A stretch of 9,537 nt of DNA from RBG-13-43-22 sp040755035 (GTDB lineage: Bacteria > Desulfobacterota > RBG-13-43-22): positions 1 to 9,537 of the forward strand of contig JBFMBU010000279.1 of NCBI GenBank assembly GCA_040755035.1. The letters run 5' to 3'. Each line of letters begins with the position of its first letter. The first letter of the stretch is position 1. Both the position numbers and the translations under genes were made by a program. The notes under the pieces were generated by a model, which made no database searches, was not told the origin of the DNA, and worked only from the letters and a program-made list of their open reading frames with translations. Positions 1 through 7,500 of the stretch are shown here, in pieces.

Positions 1-2
1 GC

Positions 3-89
3 CCGGAGGGGTGTGAGTTGGAAAAGGACTATGATACCAGAACAGAGGAACAAATCGCCGCAGGGTGTTGCCCGGCCCAATTCCTATAA
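3..89 (+). CDS. C-terminal end of an upstream gene (partial)
   Basis: The frame beginning at base 3 is open from the window edge and ends at TAA 87-89, giving about 28 residues rich in Glu, Asp and Cys (one Cys near the start, a Cys-Cys pair near the end). It is the most protein-like of the three frames here. Its stop overlaps the ribosome-binding site of the next gene, the same tight packing seen through the rest of the window. A competing frame from base 1 is open to a stop at 106-108 but would overlap the next gene start and reads as an atypical basic peptide. The function cannot be told from this fragment. The cysteines hint at another small metal-binding protein like its two neighbours, but this is weak. 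Confidence 0.5.
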   Translation, partial: PEGCELEKDYDTRTEEQIAAGCCPAQFL

Positions 90-95
90 AGGAGG
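88..95 (+). promoter_or_regulatory. Strong Shine-Dalgarno site
   Basis: AAAGGAGG lies five bases before the ATG at 101 and overlaps the TAA stop (87-89) of the upstream reading frame. It is close to a full anti-Shine-Dalgarno match and fixes the start of the 101-505 gene. The overlap suggests translational coupling with the gene before it. Confidence 0.8.
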
Positions 96-100
96 TTTAG

Positions 101-505
101 ATGCATAGGCTTAATAGAGAGGAGTTTGAGGATCGTATAAATGCTGTGGCCAGGGCCAGAAAGATATTTATCAAGAGTGGCCTGGTCGCTAATATCACGG
201 ATGCCTTTGCACTTTACCAGGGGGTGTTGGCCGAGCAGGATAGGGCAGTGATTATCACCACCCTCCTCGGCGGCAATCGACCGCCTGCTCGGTTTGATAA
301 ATTCGAGAGACCCAAATGCCCGGAGTGTGGGTCTGACCTGATGTTCCGACCTCTCCCACCCAATGAGGAGGGAGTGAACACCCAGTTGGTGTGTGAGAAC
401 CCCAGGTGTGATGTGGCGCTGAACAGCAAGATGACCATTGAGGAGTGGTCCAGGGAACTGGAAAGGAAAAAGGATGGCGATAGACCTGAGCAAACTGACC
501 CGTAG
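101..505 (+). CDS. Small zinc-ribbon protein (134 aa)
   Basis: The N-terminal half (about residues 3-60) is predicted helical and charged. The C-terminal half carries a probable zinc ribbon with C73-x2-C76 in a CPECG knuckle and C98-x4-C103 in a CENPRC knuckle, 21 residues apart. A Lys/Arg/Glu-rich tail follows. Such ribbons bind zinc structurally and often mediate nucleic-acid or protein contact. The start is set by the strong AAAGGAGG at 88-95. The last 32 bases overlap the next gene, which also has a CPECG ribbon, so the two are probably co-translated. I do not recognise a named family. Its place just before likely virion genes could mean a late regulator, an assembly factor or a minor structural protein, and nothing in the sequence decides between these. 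Confidence 0.85.
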   Translation: MHRLNREEFEDRINAVARARKIFIKSGLVANITDAFALYQGVLAEQDRAVIITTLLGGNRPPARFDKFERPKCPECGSDLMFRPLPPNEEGVNTQLVCENPRCDVALNSKMTIEEWSRELERKKDGDRPEQTDP

Positions 506-680
506 TAGTAAGAGGATGCCGGTGCCGGGCACCAAGTACCACTGGTTGGACCAACCCTGCCCGGAGTGCGGGGGCCGCCTGTATGAGATGGAAAAGTGCT
601 GCGGGGCGCCTGAGGGTTGGGTGGAGTGCAGCCGGTGTATGTTTCAAGAGAAACCAAAAGAGTTTTATGAAAGGGGATGA
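474..680 (+). CDS. Second small zinc-ribbon protein (68 aa)
   Basis: This short basic protein has a four-cysteine ribbon: C29-x2-C32 (CPECGG) and C52-x2-C55 (CSRC), with an extra Cys pair at 42-43. The spacing suits a single zinc site. I chose ATG 474 because AAAGGA at 462-467 sits about six bases upstream. An in-frame ATG at 438 would add 12 residues but deepen the overlap and lacks a better site. The gene overlaps the previous one by 32 bases in another frame, and its TGA at 678-680 is four bases before the next likely start. It shares the CPECG knuckle and 11 identical bases (TGCCCGGAGTG) with the previous gene, so the pair might come from duplication, or the match may just reflect the motif. 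Function unknown. Confidence 0.8.
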   Translation: MAIDLSKLTRSSKRMPVPGTKYHWLDQPCPECGGRLYEMEKCCGAPEGWVECSRCMFQEKPKEFYERG

Positions 681-684
681 GGAG

Positions 685-1335
685 ATGGCTGTTTCATGGA
701 AAGACCTGTATGGGGCTAATTGGTCCAAGCACTTCGGGGGAGGGGGCGGGACCTATAATTCCAGCGTTCTGCGCAAGAAATATGAGGATGTTTATGCAGA
801 TACTATGGAGGATATGGACGCCGGCAGCGGGTCTAGCGGCGGCGGCAGCGCCCCGGTCTCCAAGGTCCAGACCTGGAACCCGCCTCCGGTTATGCCTACC
901 TATGCCGGAGGAATGAGTTGGAGCAAAGGCGGGGGCCGCTTCGGGATCGGCCCGGGGGCCGGTATCGAGATCCCGGTCTATGACACCCAGCGGGTGGAAG
1001 CCCTGGCCCAGAGGGCGGCCGCTCCGGGGATCCGCAACCTTCGCAATGCCATGCAGCAGACCCAGCAGGGCTACTATGAAAACCCCAATGTCAAACGCAT
1101 GACCCTACGGGATGTGCTGGCAGGATACGGCCAGGGCCTGGAAAACGTCATGGGCGGGGCCTTGCAGCAGGGCAAGGCCATGTACAACCAGGAGTATCAG
1201 CCCCAGGTGCAGAAGGCCTTCAGTGAGTTCGAGGCCAGGGAAAACCGGGCCTTGCAGTCCGAGCGGCTGGCGGCGGAAGATCGCCGGAATCGCTATAACC
1301 GGGCCTGGGAAAACTATCAACGCCGCTTAGGATAA
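685..1335 (+). CDS. Gly-rich / Gln-rich phage protein, candidate small ejection protein (216 aa)
   Basis: The N-terminal third is low in complexity, with a run of five glycines at residues 18-22, a Gly/Ser stretch around 50-60 and a Pro/Gly segment with aromatic residues around 65-95. From about residue 100 to the end it is predicted helical and rich in Gln, Ala, Arg and Glu, with Gly/Ala-rich helix faces near the middle. There is no signal peptide or clear membrane segment. ATG 685 follows AGGGG at 672-676 at good spacing. An in-frame ATG at 667 would overlap the previous stop and has a weaker site. By order and size (followed by a mid-size helical protein, a giant protein and a fibre) it occupies the place of T7 gp14, an internal core protein ejected with the DNA. 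That is inference, as I see no diagnostic motif. A small head-tail or scaffold-type protein is the alternative. Confidence 0.8.
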   Translation: MAVSWKDLYGANWSKHFGGGGGTYNSSVLRKKYEDVYADTMEDMDAGSGSSGGGSAPVSKVQTWNPPPVMPTYAGGMSWSKGGGRFGIGPGAGIEIPVYDTQRVEALAQRAAAPGIRNLRNAMQQTQQGYYENPNVKRMTLRDVLAGYGQGLENVMGGALQQGKAMYNQEYQPQVQKAFSEFEARENRALQSERLAAEDRRNRYNRAWENYQRRLG

Positions 1336-1347
1336 GGGAGGGGACGG

Positions 1348-2718
1348 ATGGCAACGTTAAGGCAATTGAGTCGGGGCCTTCAACCCGAGTATGACCGCGA
1401 TGAGTATTGGACCGGGGAAGGAGACGACCGGGAAATTCATTACACCCTGCCGACTGGGCAGAAGGTCACGGTATTTGACGGGCCACGGGTGAATGATCCC
1501 GGCAATCGTCTGATTGAGGAGGAACCTGAGCCCCCTTTCGGTAATCCCCAATACAGGGGAAAACATGTCTATGCCACCAATATCTATGATACGGCCCAAA
1601 GGTGGAAAGAGGAGGGGCGTCTGAAAGACGATAATTTCACCTTTATCACCAATACCCCGGAAGAGACGGCCGAGGCCCGGGTCAAGGGCATGGGCGACTG
1701 GGGCAAGGTCATCGGTCCCCCGGAAGCGGCGGCCAGGCCAAAAAAACAGGAAAAGATCGCCTCTCCTTTTCCGGGCAAGCCCCCGTCCGATGACGATCTG
1801 GAAGACCTGCGGGAGTTCAACACCTTCTGGAGCGTCTATGCCGGGGAGAAATACGGGGGCCAGGACCCATTGACTACTATCAAGCCCCTGGAGATCCGGA
1901 CCCGGGCCGAACAGGCCTTAGTGGACCAGAACGCCCAGTTCATCCATGACTATGAAAAATACGGGGCCGGGCAGTTGGGGCCGGAATCCACGACCCGTTA
2001 TAAGCGCCTGATGGAGGGCATCAAGAAGGCCGGGGACCGGGCCGAGGCCGAGGCCAAGGAGGAGATCCGCCGGGCCGAGAAGGACCGGGCCGAGGCGTTG
2101 GATTTTTTCAAGAGTAAGCGCCAGGCCGCTCGCGGTCAGTATCAGATCATCGGCCATGATGAAAAGACTGGGCTGCCGATCCTGCAGAATGTCCGTGCCC
2201 CGTATGATACGAAAAGGGGCCAGGGGCTGCCGGGGGTTAAAGTGGCCCCGGGACGGGCCGGGAAGGGCGAAGATGAGACTGAGGCCTTGATGAAGTTCAG
2301 GGTCGGCGGTGGGTCCTGGTACGACGCCAGGACGCCCAGGGAGTTTGTCGTGGCCGGAAAGGACAAATATACCAGCGAGTCCATTGTACGCCGGTTGATC
2401 GAGGCCGGGCATGACCCGGCGGAGATCCGGCGGGCCATGCTGGCCGAGAACATGGCCGAAAAAGAGATCGAACAGGCCTTTTCCAAGGCCGGGGCGAGGT
2501 CTGCGGGACCGGGCGCAGTAAGACCAGGGCAGCCCGCCGGCGGAAAGCCCGCTGGCGGGATCTCCGCTGCACCTTCTTCCGGGTCCGGGGTACAGAGACT
2601 GGATGAAAACCGGGCCGTGGAATATTTACGCCAGGCCGGATGGAACGGGCAGGGCAAACCGACCGAGGCCCAGAAACAGGCCGCCCGGGCTTTAGCCGCC
2701 TGGGACGAGTTCAAATAG
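1348..2718 (+). CDS. Charged helical phage protein, candidate mid-size ejection/core protein (456 aa)
   Basis: The start is supported by the purine-rich AAGGGAGGGG just upstream, about 12 bases after the previous stop. The N-terminal 110 residues look globular with beta content. A basic, Pro-rich linker around 125-150 follows, then helices. Residues about 215-262 are a strongly charged Ala/Glu/Arg/Lys segment likely to be a coiled coil. Residues about 342-383 form two short helices with an acidic/basic pattern. A Gly/Pro/Ala/Ser linker (about 385-420) holds a small GC-rich inverted repeat. The end is a compact helical motif (about 423-456) containing GW and many Ala/Gln. I see no catalytic signature. 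In position and relative size it parallels T7 gp15, but similarity is not shown. Its stop overlaps the ribosome-binding site of the giant gene downstream. Confidence 0.85.
   Translation: MATLRQLSRGLQPEYDRDEYWTGEGDDREIHYTLPTGQKVTVFDGPRVNDPGNRLIEEEPEPPFGNPQYRGKHVYATNIYDTAQRWKEEGRLKDDNFTFITNTPEETAEARVKGMGDWGKVIGPPEAAARPKKQEKIASPFPGKPPSDDDLEDLREFNTFWSVYAGEKYGGQDPLTTIKPLEIRTRAEQALVDQNAQFIHDYEKYGAGQLGPESTTRYKRLMEGIKKAGDRAEAEAKEEIRRAEKDRAEALDFFKSKRQAARGQYQIIGHDEKTGLPILQNVRAPYDTKRGQGLPGVKVAPGRAGKGEDETEALMKFRVGGGSWYDARTPREFVVAGKDKYTSESIVRRLIEAGHDPAEIRRAMLAENMAEKEIEQAFSKAGARSAGPGAVRPGQPAGGKPAGGISAAPSSGSGVQRLDENRAVEYLRQAGWNGQGKPTEAQKQAARALAAWDEFK
2533..2559 (+). repeat. GC-rich inverted repeat in a coding linker
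   Basis: CCCGCCGGCGG at 2533-2543 can pair with CCGCTGGCGGG at 2549-2559 around a 5-base loop: 11 pairs, one of them G-T. It is also a near direct repeat that encodes PAGG-K-PAGG in a disordered linker. It is inside a gene with no T-tract, so it is not a terminator. It may be a REP-like insertion, or simply a duplicated low-complexity linker. Confidence 0.5.
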
Positions 2719-2727
2719 GGAGCAGAC

Positions 2728-4530
2728 ATGGCTGATATCTTTGATCGCATCGGGAGCGGGCAACAAGACGGTGATGAGGATGTCTTTGACCAAATAGGGG
2801 TTTCCGCGCCTAAGACACCCCAAACCGAGCCCGGCTTTGTGGAAGGCATGACCCGGCCCTATGTGCGGGGCTTTCAAAAGGCCGTGGCCGGATCCAATAA
2901 ACTGGTGGCCAATATCGCCGGTTTGTTTGAATACGCCGGGAACAAGGTGGCTGATCTGACCGGTCTGCCCCGGGGCATGGCCGCCACGGCGGTCAAGGAC
3001 TGGGCCGAAAAGAATGTCCGGGACTGGACCCCGGAAGCCCTGGAAAACCAGGGCATGGTCGAGCAGATCATCGAGGGGACCACGGAAGGGGTCCTGCGTC
3101 TGCCCGAATACGCCGGGTTTGTCAAATACCTGGGACCGGTGGGCGGTTTCGCCGCGCATGGGGCCTTATCCGAAGCCGATAAGGGTTTGGGCGCGGCGGC
3201 TATGGGTGCAGCCAGGGGCGGACTGACCGGAAGTTTATTTGAAGTGACCAAACCCCTGGCCCCGGTGGCCCGCGCTCTGGCCGTAGGAGGGCCTACGGCG
3301 GCCGCTACGGCCATCGAAGGTGGGGACGTGGGTGAAACCATCTCCTCCGGTGTGACCATGGGCCTCATGGCCGGTATGGGCCAGCGCGGTGGGTTGAAGA
3401 TACGGGATGCGTTTAAAAAAAGCAAAGGGCGTGAGGCGCGGGAGGCGGAAGGCCTTGAAACGCAAAGCGCAAGGCGTGAGGCGGAAGGCGTGAGGCGTGA
3501 AAATGAAGCGCCGCCTATTATTGAACCTTTTGACCGGCCATGGACTGAAGAAGGTCCAAGGCCGGATCTACCCATCCCACCGGGGCCGCCACCGCCGAGG
3601 ATGGGTCCTGCCGGGGAGGCCGGGCCACCTCCTCCTGTGCCTCCCCGGCCTTCTCCTGCCCAGCCGTCTATTATGACGGACGTGTACCAGAACGAGGCCC
3701 AACGCCTGGGCCTGACCTTTAACGGCTTGCAGGCCCGATGGAATTATGACCATAAGAATGGCATTTATAATCAAATAGAGCCGCTGGCCCTGTTCACCGA
3801 TCCGGAGACGGGCAGCACTTTTGCCATTAAGCCCGGGCAGGATATCGCCAAGGCGCGGGAACAGAGCCGGGGGCGTTTTCCTAAGGATGAGCCCGCAAGC
3901 CGGGTACTTCCCCAGACCGTTGAGGGCCGGGATGTTTTTGATGAAATCTTTGAACCAAGGGCCGCTGCGCTGAGGGACGCTTCGCTTGAGGCAGGAGGCT
4001 TGAGGCTTGAGGCGGGAGAGACGCCGATCCGGGAGCGGGTTGCGGTGGAAGCGGATATCCGGGACGGTAAGGGTGTGCCCTTTGAGGAGCTTCGGGCTTA
4101 TCCGGATTTGGCCCGGGGGAAGGAAGAGGCGCCTATAATTGCGCAAGGCGTGAGGCGTGAGGCGGAAGGCGAGAGGAGCGCTTCGCTTGAGGGGGGAGGC
4201 GGGAGGCCGGGGCCGGGTAAGATCCAACAACCCAAGACTTTGACGGCCTGGATCAAGTCCAAGGGGGGGATCTGGGATGAATCATTACCCGGGGAAACCC
4301 GTCAGTTTATCGGTAAGGAATCCGGGTTTGTAGGTTTGGTCAGTAAAAAGAACGGGAAGGCCCTGGATGAATTGGCCGCCCTGGCCAAGGATGACGGCTG
4401 GTTGCCTGCTGAGGCCGGAAGCCGGGATTTATTGGAATTACTGGACCAGGATATGCGGAGTATGAAGCAGGGGAAACCCAGGGTCGTTTCTCTGCGTAAC
4501 GACCTGCATACACAGACCGCCCCACATTCA
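2728..4530 (+). CDS. Giant modular phage protein, N-terminal part up to the assembly gap
   Basis: The start ATG follows GGGAG overlapping the previous stop. The 601 residues before the gap are modular. Residues 1-25 carry two DIFDRI/DVFDQI motifs (3-8, 18-23), and a third (DVFDEI) is at 402-407. Residues about 136-222 are Gly/Ala-rich and hydrophobic, possibly membrane-interacting helices. About 230-265 is an Arg/Glu/Ala linker made of a DNA repeat. About 277-311 is Pro-rich and disordered. About 312-385 is a small alpha/beta domain with an FTDPETGSTF stretch that I recall from other large phage proteins. Two repeat-derived linkers (about 412-430 and 471-497) follow, then at about 498-585 a recurrent phage module (LxxWIxxxGGI, later LDxxAxxAxxxGW). 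I see no lysozyme, transglycosylase, methylase or helicase motif. It belongs to the modular 'large polyvalent protein' type. Position and size parallel T7 gp16. A delivered virion protein is my inference. Confidence 0.85.
3280..3299 (+). repeat. Perfect 8-bp hairpin inside the giant gene
   Basis: GCCGTAGG (3280-3287) and CCTACGGC (3292-3299) form a perfect stem with an AGGG loop. It encodes part of an ALAVGGPTAA segment in the Gly/Ala-rich region. There is no following T-run, so it is not a terminator, and no role can be assigned. Confidence 0.45.
3427..3500 (+). repeat. GC-rich dispersed repeat, copy 1
   Basis: A stretch of variable 7-9 base units such as GGCGTGA and GGCGGAA, encoding a charged Arg/Glu/Ala/Gly linker. 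Its GCGCAAGGCGTGAGGCG (3467-3483) recurs exactly at 4141-4157 but is read there in a different frame. Outer edges are approximate. Confidence 0.65.
3963..4016 (+). repeat. GC-rich dispersed repeat, copy 2
   Basis: Contains CGCTGCGCTGAGG (3963-3975), which recurs at 5131-5143, and CGCTTCGCTTGAGG (3978-3991), which recurs at 4179-4192 and 5146-5159. Tandem GAGGCTT units follow. It encodes an Ala/Leu/Glu/Gly linker between domains. Confidence 0.65.
4141..4205 (+). repeat. GC-rich dispersed repeat, copy 3
   Basis: A composite copy. Its left part shares 17 bases with copy 1 (3467-3483). Its right part shares 27 exact bases (4173-4199) with copy 4 (5140-5166). It encodes a linker just before the LxxWIxxxGGI domain. 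Confidence 0.7.
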
Positions 4531-4540
4531 NNNNNNNNNN
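4531..4540. other. Assembly gap (10 N) inside the giant gene
   Basis: Ten Ns break the giant gene. The frame before the gap ends on a whole codon at 4530. The frame after it begins on a whole codon at 4541 and stays open to the stop at 7970-7972. The pre-gap frame continued over exactly ten bases would instead stop at about 4584. The true missing length is therefore probably a multiple of three, and ten is a placeholder. The apparent TTG start at 4547 is an artefact of the break. Confidence 0.95.
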
Positions 4541-7500
4541 CGGGAATTGGAGGAAGAGGGGCACCTGGCCGACCAACTGGTTAAAGACGGATGGGAATAT
4601 TATGGCCAGGGCAATAAGATGCCCGTTGGAGAGATCAACCCCGGAGACCGGGTATTAATCCAGGGCGAGGAATATCAGCATACCGGATTTGATCGGGCCG
4701 GAAAGGCCGTTTTAAAAGACGGCGAGACCATCAAGGCCGATCCCTTTGAAATGGTTCCGGCAGCCGCAAAAAAGGATGCCGGTGCTGATTTAATGGATCA
4801 GATTTATAATACGATTCGCGCTAATCCCAAAAAAATAACCGCCCCGGAATATACGCCTCAGGCCTTGATGCGGGAGCATGGGCTTAACCTGGAACAGGCG
4901 CGGGAGATCCATGACCAGGTACGGGCCCGGATCATCGAACGGGAACAGGGCAAGGTGGCCGGTGTTTTCCGGCGCATCGATAAGCTGGAAGCGGCCGGGG
5001 AAAACCCCAAGGCCGAAAGGGCACGGCTGCTGCGCATTAAAAACAATCTTCTGACTCTGGGCCTGACCCCGGAAGAGGCGGAGGGGGCTTTTGGGGGGCA
5101 GGGACGGTTTGGGGCGCCGGAGATTGGGGACGCTGCGCTGAGGAGCGCTTCGCTTGAGGGGGGAGGTGGAAGGCGAGAGGCAAGAGGCGAAGAAGGGGGA
5201 ACGCCGGAGCTTGTTCGTGTTTTAGATGTTTATGGAAGTCATCACTATGTCAAAAAAACAGAACTCGATTCTTCAAAAACCCAATTACGCAAATTTACCC
5301 CGCAAGGTGCGCGGGTAGAAGGCAAAACCCTCCATAGGGAAAATATCGTCAACGAATCGGAAACGGCCAAAGTTGAAGAAGTAAAAAAGATTGCTCGATT
5401 AAGAACCCTGGAAAAGAAAGACCAAAAAGGAACCCTGACTCCCAAAGAGGTTGAAGAAGGCAAGAAATTAATGGCCGAAGTTTATAAGGCCCCAACCCCC
5501 AAACCCGGACCCGGGGCGCAGACGGCCGGGACCGGGGTGCGGGAGACGCCTTCGGATATCGTGCAGCTGGCCCAGTCTTTGGAGGCCGTGACCTCGCCCA
5601 GGGATTCGGTGCGGACGCGGATCCGCAAGGCCCTGGACTGGACCGTCAAGGCCGAAAAGACCAAGGACGTTTTGAGCGCGGCCCTGGACCGGGTCAAGAC
5701 CACCGGAGGGGCTATCTATCAGGGCTGGCGCAGGCCCGCGCCCTGGACCGAGTTCAAGGACATGCTGGGCGACTATCTCATGACCCGGCAGCAGAGCTCC
5801 TTTGAAAACGAAGGCTTTGCCAAAAAGATCACCAAGCAAATCCCTTCCAAGACCCGGCGCGAGGCCATTGTCAACTATATTCAGGCCGGAGGGGACCAGG
5901 CCTTGATCCAAACCCGGGCGGCCCAGAGCGGCCCGCGTTATAAGCCCGGCTATGAAGAGGCCCTGAAGCTCAATGCCGATGAACAGCGCTTTGCCGATAA
6001 TGTGGGGAATTATTTCGATTCCAAACTGGCGGAAGCGGTCAAAAACGGCATGGTCCGCCAGGGGGTGGAAAACTATGTCTCCCAGCTCTATGACCGCTCG
6101 GATCCCCGCTATCAGTCCATCATGGCCGAGATCGATGCCGGACTCTTAAAAAAAGACCCCTATTTCATCAAAAAGCGTATCTTCCATGATTATTTCGAGG
6201 CCGAGCAGGCCGGTCTGGTGCCCAAGAACAAGGACATCGGCTATCTACTCAGCACCTATGACCAGGCCTTTAACGAGGCCGTTGCCTCCCGGACTTTTGT
6301 CCGCGCCCTCATGGACGGCAAGGCCGGCGACGGTCGTCCCCTGGCCGATATCAGCGGCTTCGGCAAGGTCATCCCGGCCCCGGAAGGGACCGATACGGCG
6401 GGCCTGATCGTCAAGCCCAAGTCCCACCCCAGGGGCACCAATGATTACCGGGTCATCGATCACCCCGCTTTGAGGGAATGGAAGTGGCTGACCGAGGAGG
6501 CTTTGGGCGATCCGGTGCTGATGGAAGGGGATATGCTCATCCATCCCGAGGTCTACCGGCATTTAAAGGCCGTGCTGAGCAAGTCCAAGATCCAGCAGCA
6601 CCCGGTGGGTAAGGCCACGCTGCGCACCATCCAGGAATTTAAATCCACCCTGCTTTCGGCCAGCGGCTTTCACCAGACCCAGGAGACCCTGCACGCCATT
6701 TTCCATAAGGTCAACCCGGCCAAGATCGGGGAGATCGATTTCAACAACCCGGTACAGCGGCAGTTGGTCAAGCACGGCCTGATGGTCAGTGAGTACGGGG
6801 GTATGGAGTATTTCAGCGACGGGCTCCATGCCTCGGGCCTGATCAACAAGGTGCCGGGCATCGGCCATCTCTCGCGCCGCTACGGCGAGTATCTGTTCCG
6901 GGATTATATCCCCCGGCTGAAGATGCGCATGGCCCAGGAAGCGGTGGAGCGCAATTTCAAGCGCTACCGGGGCAAGCTGAGCGATGACCAGATTTATGAA
7001 ATAACCGCCAACCAGGCCAACGCCGCCTTTGGCGAGCTCAATTACAAGATGATGGGCCGGTTTGGACGGAGCAAAACCACCCAGGATATCTTGCGTATCA
7101 TGTGCCTGGCCCCGGACTTTCTGGAGGCCAGGGCGCGTTTTGTGGGCCAGGCCCTGAAACCCTATGGCCGGGAACAGGGCGCGGCCCTGATCCGGGGCGC
7201 CCTGGGCATGTACCTGGGGGCCCGGGTCGTCAATTACCTGCTCAGCGATGACCCGCACTGGGATAAGCCTTTTTCGGTGGTCATCAAGGGCAAGGAATAC
7301 GGGCTTCGCAGTGTGCCCGGGGACATCATCCATTTGATCTCCAACCCCCAGAGCTTTGTCTATTGGCGGCTGAACCCAACCACGATCCGCACGGCCGTGG
7401 AATGGGCCACGGGAAGGGATGCCCGGGGACAGAAGAAGAACACCGAAGAGCAGGTCAAGGAGTTTTTTACCACCCATGTGCCTATCCCTTTGCAGGGCCT

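Noticed and set aside
68..90. Promoter-like TTGCCC (68-73) and TATAAA (85-90) before the first full gene
   Set aside because: The spacing is only 11 bases, far from the usual 17, and the TATAAA is explained by the upstream stop codon and the Shine-Dalgarno site.
438..473. Earlier ATG at 438 as the start of the second zinc-ribbon gene
   Set aside because: The ATG at 474 has AAAGGA at proper spacing. The extra 12 residues come from deeper within the previous gene and add nothing recognisable.
677..916. + strand open frames in other phases inside the 685-1335 gene (677-916 and 1112-1330)
   Set aside because: They lack a ribosome-binding site and protein-like composition, and the 685-1335 frame explains the region.
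2142..2849. Other - strand open frames, such as 2142-2849, 2874-3575 and 3568-4230
   Set aside because: All are antisense shadows of well-supported + strand genes with Pro/Arg/Ser-rich, low-quality translations.
3280..3299. Hairpin as a transcription terminator
   Set aside because: It is inside a coding region, in the middle of a domain, and has no T-run after it.
4547..4549. TTG at 4547 as a true start of a separate gene
   Set aside because: It directly follows the assembly gap, has no ribosome-binding site visible, and the frame is already open at 4541. It is better read as the middle of one gene.
3427..5190. GC-rich repeats as a CRISPR array or tRNA-like attachment site
   Set aside because: Copies are unequal, unevenly spaced by hundreds of bases, embedded in one open frame, and lack regular spacers or cloverleaf structure.
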